The position numbers and the translations under genes are program-made. Below the pieces are notes generated by a model. That model worked only from the letters and a program-made list of their open reading frames with translations. It did no database searches and was not told the DNA's origin. From Mixta gaviniae (lineage in GTDB: Bacteria > Pseudomonadota > Gammaproteobacteria > Enterobacterales > Enterobacteriaceae), in contig NZ_CP026377.1 of the NCBI RefSeq assembly GCF_002953195.1, positions 1,364,001-1,428,000 of the forward strand: a stretch of DNA of 64,000 nt, read 5' to 3'. Below are positions 17,597 to 25,623 of this stretch, in pieces; within the stretch, counting starts at the first letter, position 1, and every line of letters starts with the position of its first letter.

Positions 17597-18913
17597 ATGC
17601 CATTAGTTATCGTTGCGGTGGGGGTGGTTCTGCTGCTTCTGCTGATGATTCGCTTCAAACTAAATGGATTTATCGCACTGATCCTGGTCGCGCTGGCGGT
17701 GGGCATGATGCAGGGCATGCCGGTCAATAAGGTGATCGCTTCGATTAAAACCGGCGTGGGCGGCACGCTCGGCAGCCTGGCGCTGATTATGGGCTTCGGC
17801 GCAATGCTGGGCAAACTACTGGCCGACTGCGGCGGCGCCCAGCGTATCGCCACCACGCTGATTGCTAAATTCGGCCAGCGCCATATTCAGTGGGCAGTGG
17901 TACTGACCGGCTTTACCGTCGGCTTTGCGCTCTTCTATGAGGTGGGTTTTGTGCTGCTGCTGCCGCTGGTATTCAGCATCGCTGCCTCGGCGCGCGTGCC
18001 GCTGCTCTACGTCGGCGTGCCGATGGCGGCAGCGCTTTCCGTTACCCACGGCTTTCTGCCGCCGCATCCAGGGCCGACCGCTATCGCCACGCTGTTTGAC
18101 GCCGATATGGGCAAAACCTTGCTGTTCGGCACCCTGTTGGGCATCCCGACGGTGATCCTCGCCGGCCCGGTTTATGCGCGCTTCCTGAAGAATATCGATA
18201 AGCCGATCCCGGAGGGGCTGTATAACCCGAAAACCTTTAGCGAAGCGGAGATGCCGGGCTTCGGCGTCAGCGTCTGGACCTCGCTGGTACCGGTGATTTT
18301 GATGGCGCTGCGCGCTGTGGCGGAGATGTTCCTGCCGAAAGGGCACGCGTTGCTTCCCTGGGCCGAGTTCTTCGGCGACCCGATTATGGCCACGCTGATC
18401 GCTGTGCTGATCGGCATCTTCACCTTCGGCCTGAACCGTGGGCGCAGCATGGAAGAGGTGATGAACACCCTGACCGACTCTATTAAGATCATCGCCATGA
18501 TGCTGCTGATCATCGGCGGCGGCGGCGCGTTTAAGCAGGTGCTGGTGGACAGCGGCGTGGATAAATATATTGCCGGCCTGATGCATGAAACCAATGTGTC
18601 GCCGATCTTTATGGCCTGGTCGATCGCCGCGGTGCTGCGCATTGCGCTGGGATCGGCTACCGTTGCGGCGATTACCGCCGGGGGCATTGTCGCGCCGCTG
18701 ATCGCCACCTCCGGCGCCAGCCCGGAGCTGATGGTGATCGCCGTCGGCGCGGGCAGCGTGATTTTCTCGCACGTCAACGATCCGGGCTTCTGGCTGTTTA
18801 AAGAGTATTTCAACCTGACTATCGGCGAAACCATCCGCTCCTGGTCAGCGCTGGAGACCATTATTTCCGTTTGCGGCCTGGTGGGCTGCCTGCTGCTTTC
18901 GGCAATGATTTAA
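17597..18913 (+). CDS. gntT: GntT, high-affinity gluconate permease
   Basis: Proton-coupled gluconate importer of the GntP family in the inner membrane. 438 residues, the same length as E. coli GntT. Near identity is seen in long stretches such as GAMLGKLLADCGGAQRIATT and FLPPHPGPTAIAT (the family signature). About 12-14 hydrophobic segments are visible. A Shine-Dalgarno CCGGAGAAA lies before the ATG. Regulation by GntR is likely from the operator upstream. The rest of the gluconate pathway (gntK, gntR) is not in the window. It is followed by a repeat array instead of a gene. Confidence 0.95.
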   Translation: MPLVIVAVGVVLLLLLMIRFKLNGFIALILVALAVGMMQGMPVNKVIASIKTGVGGTLGSLALIMGFGAMLGKLLADCGGAQRIATTLIAKFGQRHIQWAVVLTGFTVGFALFYEVGFVLLLPLVFSIAASARVPLLYVGVPMAAALSVTHGFLPPHPGPTAIATLFDADMGKTLLFGTLLGIPTVILAGPVYARFLKNIDKPIPEGLYNPKTFSEAEMPGFGVSVWTSLVPVILMALRAVAEMFLPKGHALLPWAEFFGDPIMATLIAVLIGIFTFGLNRGRSMEEVMNTLTDSIKIIAMMLLIIGGGGAFKQVLVDSGVDKYIAGLMHETNVSPIFMAWSIAAVLRIALGSATVAAITAGGIVAPLIATSGASPELMVIAVGAGSVIFSHVNDPGFWLFKEYFNLTIGETIRSWSALETIISVCGLVGCLLLSAMI

Positions 18914-18937
18914 GCCAACGTCAACGCCAACGCCCGC

Positions 18938-19001
18938 CGCGCCCTTTTCTCTGTTCGTACCACCGTACTGCTGTGCAGGAAAGGGAAGAAGGGCGCCCGC
19001 G
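18938..19001. terminator. Possible stem-loop after gntT
   Basis: GCGCCCTT near 18938 and AAGGGCGC near 18989 could pair across a loop of about 40 bases. No clear U-run follows, so termination is uncertain. Confidence 0.3.
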
Positions 19002-19245
19002 GGCGTAAGCGTTGAACAGAAAGCTGAGAATGGAAAAAGGCGCCGCAGCGGGCGTAAAGGATTAAGGTGACGACAATGAGAACGTCAGGGCGGCCGCAGC
19101 GGGCGTAAAGGCTTAAGGTGACGAAATGAGAACGTCAGGGCGGCTGCTGCGGGCGTAAAGGCTTAAGGTGACGACAATGAGAGTGGCTGCAGCGGGCGTA
19201 AGCGTTAAACAGGAGGCTGAGAGCGTAAGGGCCGCCGCAGCGACC
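18991..19245. repeat. Tandem array of ~50-bp repeats with tiny ORFs
   Basis: The octamer GGGCGTAA recurs at 19001, 19050, 19101, 19151 and 19194, a period of 49, 51, 50 and 43. The three inner units share GTAAAGGNTTAAGGTGACGA followed by CAATGAGA or AATGAGA. The two outer units instead share GTAAGCGTT, AACAG and GCTGAGA, so the array reads A-B-B-B-A. The inner units carry an AAGGTGA Shine-Dalgarno and an ATG. This fills the 340 bp between gntT and the next gene. Confidence 0.85.
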
Positions 19246-19253
19246 CGACATTG

Positions 19254-19499
19254 CTAATGCGGCTGTTTGAAGCCGGCTTTGATCATCTCATCGCGCAGCG
19301 CCCGCGTAATGTCGCGGTTGCCGCCGGTGACCGGGTAGATGACGTTGTTCACCACATCATCCAGATAATGCTCATCAAACTCCTGTAAAGAGAGCTGGCC
19401 GCCGCCTTCATCATTAATGGCGATAGAGCCTTTAATGTGATTGCCGGCGTTTTTCGCCTTCAGAGAATATCTCCCCATACTGGTATCAACACTGCTCAT
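19254..19499 (-). CDS. Conserved-looking small hypothetical protein
   Basis: 81 residues, not recognised. A perfect AAGGAGG Shine-Dalgarno 5-6 bp before ATG 19499 argues that it is translated. The protein is soluble and charged, with a run of acidic residues in the centre (LQEFDEHYLDDVVNNVIYP) and a basic C-terminus ending FKQPH. No signal peptide or membrane segment is visible, and there is no cysteine. Its 3' end meets the repeat array. The 282-bp gap upstream separates it from a divergent small membrane protein gene. Confidence 0.7.
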   Translation of the reverse strand: MSSVDTSMGRYSLKAKNAGNHIKGSIAINDEGGGQLSLQEFDEHYLDDVVNNVIYPVTGGNRDITRALRDEMIKAGFKQPH

Positions 19500-19781
19500 A
19501 GGGCCTCCTTGTTACAGGCTGGGCATCGGTGGCGAGACACCGAACGGATTCGCGCTATAAGTGTAGTGTTCTTTTTTTAACCAGTCATGCGTCAGGCGGG
19601 GCAAAAGAGAGGGGCGCGATCCAGCTCGCAAAATGCAGAATCCGTCAGCTTAACTATAATGAGATGACGGGCGCCGTTGCGGTTGTCATCGACGGGCTGC
19701 ATCGCTCAGTGACAGCCCGCCGCAGCGCAATTGACTTAACGGCCGGCGCGATATGAAAACCGGCCTACAGGGAGAAATGGA

Positions 19782-19865
19782 ATGAAAATTATACTTTGGA
19801 TTATCGCAATCATCTTTATCGTCGGCCTGCTGACCCTGACCGGTGTGTTCAAGATCCTGTTTTAA
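19782..19865 (+). CDS. yohP: YohP-like 27-residue membrane peptide
   Basis: 27 residues, one hydrophobic helix flanked by lysines (MKIILW at the start, GVFKILF at the end). This matches E. coli YohP as I remember it in length and at both ends. YohP is a single-span inner-membrane peptide of unknown role. A GGAGAA Shine-Dalgarno lies 5 bp before the ATG. Upstream at 19741-19766 GGCCGG and CCGGCC could form a leader hairpin. A GC-rich stem (AGGCGGCG / CGCCGCCT) follows the stop at 19873-19898. In E. coli yohP lies elsewhere, so the location differs. Confidence 0.85.
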   Translation: MKIILWIIAIIFIVGLLTLTGVFKILF

Positions 19866-19907
19866 TCGAACCAGGCGGCGTTGCTGCAGCGCCGCCTGTT
19901 GACGCTG

Positions 19908-20096
19908 CTAACCTGTGCTGCGTTGTCCAATAAGACAGCGGGTAATAGGGTCTAATTCTGTTGTCGGCAGTACATCCTGAGCGGTAAAAGGTTTAAAGCA
20001 ATAAGCACATACCGCGCCATGGTGAGATTTCCCTTCCCGATCCCCGGTAGTATAGCGAAACCGTTTACTACCACAGGCGGTACATCTTATTTTCAT
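19908..20096 (-). CDS. Small zinc-ribbon protein
   Basis: 62 residues from ATG 20096, which follows a TAAGGA Shine-Dalgarno; an ATG six bases upstream is an alternative, and the longer frame from 20141 is unsupported. CTACGSKRFRY at the N-terminus and CAYCFKPF 23 residues later form a two-knuckle zinc ribbon; a third cysteine lies near the C-terminus. No family name is certain. It resembles the small zinc-ribbon proteins annotated as ECs_2282-like in enterobacteria, but that is from memory. The 774 bp to cspE upstream hold no gene. Confidence 0.65.
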   Translation of the reverse strand: MKIRCTACGSKRFRYTTGDREGKSHHGAVCAYCFKPFTAQDVLPTTELDPITRCLIGQRSTG

Positions 20097-20870
20097 GACC
20101 ATCCTTATCTTCCTTACTGCTGATTTCGCGGCGAGCATCATCTTAGCAAAAACACATGAAAGATCTATAAATTTACTTTATATGTTTAATGTGGTTATGG
20201 TAACAAGCTAAAGTAATGAAAAGTAAGCCAATTTAATGGTTATATTTTGTCCTGTCGCGACACTTTAGTTAACTAAAGTCAAATTCCATGATTTATCTCA
20301 ATAATTCAGCGAAAACATACCGCCTTTAGCCATTTTTAAAATCTAAAAGTTAACGTAATCTTAATAACGTTCGTCAGTAAGATAAGGTTTTGTTACAGCG
20401 AAGCAGAAGTTTTTCTGTGAGGTGCGTACGTGCCGCCGCAACAATATCGTTGCGCTGAGGCAGGAGGCCGCTAACGGCAGGCAGCGAAAAGCGGACGCTT
20501 TTCGCGGCGCGTCGAACTGTCAGCGCAGAGAGCGGTAAAAAGCGTAGCGGGTGAGCGGATAAACAGGCGCGACGGTAAAAAAAAGCGAAAAAAGCCGTTT
20601 TATTCTCTGTTCCGGCCAGGCGACAGCGAATCAGACCGTTTCGGTTGTTAAATGCTTTATCTTATAATCAGTTACGGAAATAAATAGTCTGGCCCTGTCA
20701 GCAATGCGGCTGGCCTGGGGCGGTTTTCAACGGCGTTAAAAGCGCCGGGCGTGAAAAAATAGAGATATTTATCACTTTTTCTTCACGACGCACTGGACAA
20801 AAGGCGCAGCAATTGCTGTACTTAACCCCGACACAGTTTAGTGTCCATTTTTCATGTAAAGGTAATATAG
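20097..20870. other. Long non-coding interval upstream of cspE
   Basis: No ORF with a plausible Shine-Dalgarno was seen on either strand. The left half (to about 20400) is AT-rich and contains a perfect 18-bp palindrome at 20262-20279. The right half is mixed and should include the cspE promoter and its 5' leader; TGGACA at 20793 is a possible -35 element. The length is unusual for this gene-dense region. Confidence 0.6.
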
Positions 20871-21080
20871 ATGTCCAAGATCAAAGGTAACGTTAAGTGG
20901 TTTAATGAGTCCAAAGGATTCGGCTTCATTACTCCGGAAGATGGCAGCAAAGACGTATTCGTACACTTCTCTGCTATCCAGAGCAATGGTTTCAAAACTC
21001 TGGCTGAAGGTCAGCGCGTAGAGTTCGAAATCACTGACGGCGCAAAAGGCCCATCTGCTGCTAACGTTATCGCTCTGTAA
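20871..21080 (+). CDS. cspE: CspE, cold-shock-family RNA chaperone
   Basis: 69-residue single cold-shock domain that binds single-stranded RNA and DNA and acts as RNA chaperone and transcription antiterminator in E. coli. RNP1 (KGFGFITP) and RNP2 (VFVHFSAI) motifs are intact. The sequence differs from E. coli CspE at very few positions. A TAAAGGTAATAT Shine-Dalgarno precedes the ATG. Codon use is of the highly expressed kind (CGT, GGT, CTG). Followed by a strong terminator. cspE next to the ybeM-tatE-lipA group is also the E. coli order. Confidence 0.97.
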   Translation: MSKIKGNVKWFNESKGFGFITPEDGSKDVFVHFSAIQSNGFKTLAEGQRVEFEITDGAKGPSAANVIAL

Positions 21081-21100
21081 GTTAACAGTCAGAATTTTAA

Positions 21101-21127
21101 AAACCCGCCTTCAGGCGGGTTTTTTTT
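21101..21127. terminator. Rho-independent terminator after cspE (bidirectional)
   Basis: AACCCGCC, loop TTCA, GGCGGGTT followed by eight T. On the opposite strand the stem is followed by TTTTAAAATT, so it can also end the small leftward ORF at 21137-21235. Confidence 0.95.
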
Positions 21128-21136
21128 GGCCTGAAT

Positions 21137-21235
21137 TCAGCGATAGACATACAGGGCGACGAAAAAAATCAGGGAAACACAGCTCAGCATTAACGCAAAA
21201 AGTTCAGAAAAGCACTGCGGCACCAGATCTTTCAT
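21137..21235 (-). CDS. Putative 32-residue single-span membrane peptide
   Basis: ATG 21235 is preceded by GGGGAGGATGAT, a strong Shine-Dalgarno. It encodes 32 residues: MKDLVPQCFSEL, then a hydrophobic stretch (FALMLSCVSLIFFVALYVY) ending in R. This looks like one transmembrane helix with the N-terminus likely outside or amphipathic. Two cysteines are present. The cspE terminator just beyond the stop works in this direction too. I do not recognise it and know of no E. coli counterpart at this place. Too short for most annotation pipelines. Confidence 0.6.
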   Translation of the reverse strand: MKDLVPQCFSELFALMLSCVSLIFFVALYVYR

Positions 21236-21423
21236 ATCATCCTCCCCTTATCACCCTTTTGCTCAGTTTGGCAGCGCAAGATTAAGGAAACATTAATTGT
21301 TGCGTCGCTGCACAGAAAAAGCTTTCGTCACGTTTTGCAACCACCATTGTCTTGCCTCAACGCCTGCGCTACGGCTATAAAACAGATAACCCCAACGCGC
21401 CTGGCGCACCTGAAGGAGTCGCC

Positions 21424-21852
21424 ATGAATATTCGCCCGGCTCAGGCTGAAGACAGCTTTGCTCTTATCTCGCTACTCAATGAACTGGGCTACGGTGATAC
21501 CGGTAGCTTTATGGACAGGCGCCTGCGGCAACTAATCGATCATCCCGATGAGGTGTTGCTGGTGGCGGAAGATCGGCAAACGGTGCTGGGCTTTTTGTCG
21601 CTGCACTTTATCCCTCAGCTGGCGCTGGAGGGCGACTTTGCCCGCATCAGCTATTTCTGTATTGCGGAAGGCGAGCGCAGTAAAGGGCTGGGGCAGCATT
21701 TGCTGCGCCACGCCGAGCAGCTGGCGCGCGATCGCGGCTGCGATCGTCTTGAAGTTCACTGCCATGAGAAACGCCTTAAGGCCAATCAGTTTTACGCGCG
21801 TGAAAACTATCTCGAATCGCCGCGCTATCTGATTAAACAGCTGATTCCCTGA
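21424..21852 (+). CDS. GNAT-family N-acetyltransferase
   Basis: 142 residues from ATG 21424, which has AAGGAG 7 bp upstream; the frame is open for 24 more codons upstream but without a good signal. The GNAT fold is shown by the N-terminal MNIRPAQAEDSFALISLLNEL, a central strand ARISYFCIAEGERSKGLGQHLL with the acetyl-CoA loop (RSKGLGQ), and the C-terminal FYARENY. The substrate is unknown. It lies 53 bp before the amidase gene and probably shares its transcript. Confidence 0.88.
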   Translation: MNIRPAQAEDSFALISLLNELGYGDTGSFMDRRLRQLIDHPDEVLLVAEDRQTVLGFLSLHFIPQLALEGDFARISYFCIAEGERSKGLGQHLLRHAEQLARDRGCDRLEVHCHEKRLKANQFYARENYLESPRYLIKQLIP

Positions 21853-21905
21853 TGCCTGCCGCTATGGGCGCTGTAAGGCCGCCTGCGCCGCCGGAAGGAG
21901 AGAAG

Positions 21906-22703
21906 ATGAAAGTCGCGATGGGGCAATTCGCCGTAAGCCGTGAATGGCGCGAAAATGCCGCCACCTGCAGCCGTCTGATGCATCAGGCGCAGGAGCAGGG
22001 CGCTGCGCTGCTGGTGCTGCCTGAGGCGGTGCTGGCGACCGATATGCATGACCCTGGGCTTGCGGTGCGCGAGGCGCAGCCGCTCGATGGCCCGTTTATT
22101 GCCGGGCTGTTGTCGGTAAGCCGCGGCACGACGTTGACCACCATACTGACCCTCTATATTCCGGACGGCCCGGCGCGCGCGATTAACGCCCAGCTGGCGA
22201 TACGGGACGGCGAGATTGTTGCCCGCTACGATAAGCTGCACCTTTATGATGCCTTTACGATGCAGGAGTCTCAGCGGGTTTCCGCCGGCCATACCGTGCC
22301 GCCGCTGGTGGATGTCGGTGCCATGAAGGTGGGGATGATGACCTGCTATGACCTTCGCTTTCCGGAGCTGGCGCGCCGCCTGGCGCTGGACGGTGCCGAT
22401 CTGCTGGTACTGCCTTCCGCCTGGGTCAGAGGGCCGTTAAAAGAGATGCACTGGGAAGTGCTGGCGACCGCACGGGCGCTGGAGAACACCTGCTATCTGA
22501 TGGCAGTGGGCGAGTGCGGCCCGCGCAATATCGGCAGCAGCCTGATTGTCGATCCGCTGGGCGTGGTTATCGCGCGCGCCGCAGAGAGCGAAGCGCTGGT
22601 CTTCGCCGAGCTGGATGCAGAACGTCTGGCCAGCGCGCGGCGTATGCTGCCGGTGCTGGAGAACCGTCGTTTCGCCCGGCCTGAGCTGAACCAGGAGACC
22701 TGA
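21906..22703 (+). CDS. ybeM: YbeM, deaminated-glutathione amidase (nitrilase family)
   Basis: Carbon-nitrogen hydrolase of the Nit1 type. Family members hydrolyse deaminated glutathione made by side reaction of transaminases, a metabolite-repair role. 265 residues. The Glu-Lys-Cys triad is visible: Glu in LPEAVLA, Lys in YDKLHLYD and Cys in MTCYDLRFPELARRL. ATG 21906 has a GGAAGGAG Shine-Dalgarno. It sits between the acetyltransferase gene and tatE, as ybeM does near tatE in E. coli. Confidence 0.9.
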   Translation: MKVAMGQFAVSREWRENAATCSRLMHQAQEQGAALLVLPEAVLATDMHDPGLAVREAQPLDGPFIAGLLSVSRGTTLTTILTLYIPDGPARAINAQLAIRDGEIVARYDKLHLYDAFTMQESQRVSAGHTVPPLVDVGAMKVGMMTCYDLRFPELARRLALDGADLLVLPSAWVRGPLKEMHWEVLATARALENTCYLMAVGECGPRNIGSSLIVDPLGVVIARAAESEALVFAELDAERLASARRMLPVLENRRFARPELNQET

Positions 22704-22847
22704 AGGCGGCCGGCAGGTATAAGCTGCGCCGTCCGCGCCGCGCTGAAGGAAAAAAATTAGTAATCTGTTACATGTCGCTGTTGTATTAATCAGCGTTCTG
22801 CGCGTTAATAGCGGCAGTTGTCTTCCCTGTTAATGTAAGAAGGTGTT

Positions 22848-23048
22848 ATGGAAGGTATCAGTATTGCCAAGTTGCTGGTTATCGGTGCGTTGATCGTACT
22901 GTTATTTGGCACCAATAAACTCCGTTCGCTGGGTGGCGATTTAGGCGCCGCCATTAAAGGCTTTAAGAAAGCGATGAAGGATGAGGATACGGCGGCACCG
23001 GCTAAGGCTGAAGAGATGCCGGCGGAGCGCGTTACCCACAAAGAGTAA
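22848..23048 (+). CDS. tatE: TatE, twin-arginine translocase subunit
   Basis: TatA paralogue of the twin-arginine protein export system, inner membrane. 66 residues (E. coli 67). One N-terminal membrane helix ([18 protein letters not shown]) is followed by the amphipathic segment [22 protein letters not shown] and a charged tail. An AGAAGGTG Shine-Dalgarno is present. The 144-bp gap upstream leaves room for its own promoter. Confidence 0.96.
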   Translation: MEGISIAKLLVIGALIVLLFGTNKLRSLGGDLGAAIKGFKKAMKDEDTAAPAKAEEMPAERVTHKE

Positions 23049-23061
23049 TCTCTGCGGCGTT

Positions 23062-23080
23062 AGGTTACAAAATGTAACCT
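23062..23080. repeat. Perfect inverted repeat after tatE
   Basis: AGGTTACA, three A, TGTAACCT: 8-bp arms with no mismatch, 13 bp after the tatE stop and just before its terminator. It may be an extra RNA hairpin or a protein-binding palindrome; nothing favours either. Confidence 0.6.
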
Positions 23081-23091
23081 GCTTGTCAGAT

Positions 23092-23120
23092 AAAAAGCCA
23101 GCGCTTGCTGGCTTTTATTA
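23092..23120 (+). terminator. Rho-independent terminator of tatE
   Basis: AAAAGCCAGC, short loop GCTT, GCTGGCTTTTATTA: a 7-8 bp GC-containing stem followed by TTTTATT. Confidence 0.85.
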
Positions 23121-23129
23121 TGGGCGCTA

Positions 23130-23218
23130 TTCTGCTTCTGCTTCTGCTTCTGCTTCTGCTTCTGCTTCTGCTTCTGCTTCTGCTTCTGCTTCTGCTTCTG
23201 CTTCTGCTTCTGCTTCTG
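23130..23218. repeat. Hexanucleotide microsatellite (TTCTGC)14
   Basis: Fourteen uninterrupted copies of TTCTGC at 23130-23213 plus a partial fifteenth (TTCTG) to 23218. It lies between the tatE terminator and the lipA terminator, in a 332-bp gap without an established gene. Six-base units keep every reading frame. Plus-strand frames give poly-Leu (29 Leu from 23132) or Ser-Ala; minus-strand frames give Lys-Gln, Ala-Glu or Ser-Arg. Confidence 0.97.
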
Positions 23219-23331
23219 TGCCATTTTTCCGCGCTCGCGTCGTTCAGGCTTAGTCTGTGGCTGGTTCCTTATTCTTTGTTCCTTTCCTGATGCCGGTTCA
23301 CTGCGCGCCGTATGGGCTTTGCCACCGGCAT

Positions 23332-23360
23332 AAAAAAACGCAGCCGAAGCTGCGTTTTTT
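23332..23360. terminator. Bidirectional terminator after lipA
   Basis: AAAAAAACGCAGC, loop CGAA, GCTGCGTTTTTT: symmetrical A- and T-runs allow termination in both directions. It is 20 bp beyond the lipA stop. Confidence 0.93.
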
Positions 23361-23380
23361 AAACGGCACGGAGCGAAGCG

Positions 23381-24346
23381 TTACTTCACTTCCAGTCCCT
23401 TGGCCTGCAAATCGGCGTGATAAGATGAGCGCACAAAAGGTCCGCAGGCAGCATGGGTAAAGCCCATCGCCATCGCCTCTTCTTTCATCTCATCAAACTC
23501 CGCCGGGCTGACGTAGCGCTGCACCGGGAGGTGGTGACGGCTCGGCTGCAGATACTGGCCCAGCGTCAGCATCGTCACGCCGTGACGGCGTAGATCGCGC
23601 ATCACTTCAACGATTTCGGCATTGGTTTCGCCCAGGCCGACCATCAAACCAGACTTGGTCGGAATATCCGGGTGCGCCTCTTTAAAACGCTCCAGCAGCT
23701 TTAGTGACCAGTCATAGTTGGCGCCGGGACGCACCTGACGATACAGGCGCGGCACGTTTTCCAGGTTGTGGTTAAACACGTCCGGCGGCGTGGCGGTCAG
23801 GATTTCCAGCGCGCGGTCCATACGGCCGCGGAAGTCAGGCACCAGGGTTTCGATTCTGATCGTTGGATTTTTTTCGCGAATCGCGCTGATGCAGTCGGCA
23901 AAGTGCTGCGCGCCGCCGTCACGCAGATCGTCGCGGTCTACGGAGGTGACCACCACGTAGCGCAGGCCCATATCGGCGATGGTCTGCGCCAGTTTGGCCG
24001 GCTCGTTGCTGTCGGGCGTTAACGGGCGGCCGTGCGCCACGTCGCAGAACGGGCAGCGACGGGTGCAGATGGCGCCGAGGATCATAAAGGTCGCGGTGCC
24101 ATGGTTAAAGCATTCCGCAAGGTTAGGGCAGGAGGCCTCTTCACAGACAGAGTGCAGACCGTTTTTACGCATCGCCGCCTTGATCCCCTGAATACGGCTG
24201 GAATCGGCGGGCAGCTTGATTTTCATCCACTCCGGCTTGCGTAACAACTCCTGACGCTCGGTGACCACGGTCTTCACCGGGATTAACGCCATTTTATCTG
24301 CGTCGCGATACTTAACGCCGCGTTCCATCTGAATCGGTTTACTCAT
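23381..24346 (-). CDS. lipA: LipA, lipoyl synthase
   Basis: Radical-SAM enzyme that inserts two sulfurs into protein-bound octanoyl groups to make lipoate. 321 residues, as in E. coli. The auxiliary cluster cysteines are C68, C73 and C79 ([12 protein letters not shown]). The radical-SAM cluster is C94, C98 and C101 (CTRRCPFC). The C-terminal RSSYHA carries the serine ligand. Preceded by a 172-bp gap with TATAAT on the minus strand near 24446. In E. coli ybeF lies between lipB and lipA; it is absent here. Confidence 0.98.
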   Translation of the reverse strand: MSKPIQMERGVKYRDADKMALIPVKTVVTERQELLRKPEWMKIKLPADSSRIQGIKAAMRKNGLHSVCEEASCPNLAECFNHGTATFMILGAICTRRCPFCDVAHGRPLTPDSNEPAKLAQTIADMGLRYVVVTSVDRDDLRDGGAQHFADCISAIREKNPTIRIETLVPDFRGRMDRALEILTATPPDVFNHNLENVPRLYRQVRPGANYDWSLKLLERFKEAHPDIPTKSGLMVGLGETNAEIVEVMRDLRRHGVTMLTLGQYLQPSRHHLPVQRYVSPAEFDEMKEEAMAMGFTHAACGPFVRSSYHADLQAKGLEVK

Positions 24347-24518
24347 AAGCGTGCAGTTTCCAGGTTGGATTGCAGTTTGAAAAGAGGCCGTAACTCAATG
24401 AGTCGTTTGCTTTTTCAACTTTATTTGAAAAAATCGCAAAAATTATATCATTTCAGCGCCTGACAAACAGCCTGCCGGACGGCGAAAACGTTGCAAAATT
24501 GTAAAGTCGCACGCACGG

Positions 24519-25178
24519 TTACAACAGATCGAGTCCGTCGGCAGGCTGCCAGCTGGCTGACGGGATCGCCAGCTGATGCAAAAATTGCTCAACCAATACC
24601 GGCTGCACCTCTGCGGGCGTAACGCCTGCGCGCCAGGCGCTGAGCTGCGTCATCTCCAGCCCGGCGTAGCCGCACGGGTTGATGCGCAGAAAGGGCGCCA
24701 GATCCATCGCGATATTCAGCGCCAGGCCGTGAAATGAGCATCCCTGACGAATGCGCAGGCCGAGAGAGCAGATTTTTTTCCCCTCGACATAGACGCCGGG
24801 CGCATCAGGACGCGCATAGGCCTCGACAGCATAATGCGTCAGCGTATCGACTACCGTCTGCTCGATGGCGGTCACCAGCTGACGCACGCCCAGCTTGCGC
24901 CGCTTTAGATCGATCAACACATACATGACCTGCTGACCGGGGCCGTGATAGGTAACCTGGCCGCCGCGATCGCTCTGGACGACCGGAATATCACCGGGCA
25001 TCAGCAGATGCTCCGCCTTACCGGCCTGGCCCTGGGTGAAAACCGGGTGATGTTCCACCAGCCACAGCTCGTCCGGCGTATCGGCGTCGCGTCGGTCAGT
25101 AAACTGATGCATTGCAAGAGAGACGGGTTCCCAGGGGCGCAGGCCCAGCTGGCGAACAATAAGGGGAGGCTGCTGCAA
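24519..25178 (-). CDS. lipB: LipB, octanoyl-ACP:protein octanoyltransferase
   Basis: Transfers octanoate from acyl carrier protein to lipoyl domains, the step before LipA. 219 residues. The catalytic pair is conserved at the E. coli numbers: K135 (EGKKICSLG) and C169 (RINPCGYAG). [12 protein letters not shown] is the family signature. The start is a TTG at 25178, preceded by GGAAAG at 7 bp. No ATG lies in a suitable position, so a weak start codon is likely real. Follows ybeD by 81 bp. Confidence 0.96.
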   Translation of the reverse strand: MQQPPLIVRQLGLRPWEPVSLAMHQFTDRRDADTPDELWLVEHHPVFTQGQAGKAEHLLMPGDIPVVQSDRGGQVTYHGPGQQVMYVLIDLKRRKLGVRQLVTAIEQTVVDTLTHYAVEAYARPDAPGVYVEGKKICSLGLRIRQGCSFHGLALNIAMDLAPFLRINPCGYAGLEMTQLSAWRAGVTPAEVQPVLVEQFLHQLAIPSASWQPADGLDLL

Positions 25179-25259
25179 AACGTGCTTTCCGCGTCAGAGA
25201 AAGAGGGAAGTATAACGCCGGCCGTGGGCGAGTACTACCCGCCCTGGCCGGTAAAGGCG

Positions 25260-25523
25260 TTACAACACCATGCGTACGATCTCAATATTACCCAGCTCTT
25301 CATAGAGCGTTTCAATTTGCTCGATATGAGTCGCGTTAATGGTAATAGAGACGGAGTGGTAGTTGCCTTTGCTGCTCGGTTTCACGTCGGGGGTATAGTC
25401 GCCCGGCGCGTGACGCTGCACCACCTCTACCACGTGATCGACCAGCTCCGGTTGCGCCAGTCCCATGACTTTGTAGGTAAAGGAACAGGGGAATTCGAGC
25501 AGTTCATTCAGTTTGGTTTTCAT
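25260..25523 (-). CDS. ybeD: YbeD, DUF493 family protein
   Basis: 87-residue protein of the DUF493 family, with an ACT-like fold in the E. coli structure; function unknown. [21 protein letters not shown] at the start and [21 protein letters not shown] near the end are almost as in E. coli. The position between dacA and lipB is also as in E. coli, where the neighbourhood has led to suggestions of a role near lipoate metabolism (not proven). Confidence 0.95.
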   Translation of the reverse strand: MKTKLNELLEFPCSFTYKVMGLAQPELVDHVVEVVQRHAPGDYTPDVKPSSKGNYHSVSITINATHIEQIETLYEELGNIEIVRMVL

Positions 25524-25623
25524 ATGGACTCCGGTGCGAAAAAAAGACTCCCGCCGTGGCGGGAGTATACTGATACTCAGGTTATATGGGCAACGGGCGC
25601 CAATATCAATGGCTGGCCGTCTG

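Noticed and set aside
19529..19756. 75-codon plus-strand frame before yohP
   Set aside because: No Shine-Dalgarno, no recognisable features, and it overlaps the probable promoters of two divergent small genes.
21532..21765. Frame antisense to the acetyltransferase gene
   Set aside because: The acetyltransferase has motifs and a Shine-Dalgarno; the antisense frame has neither.
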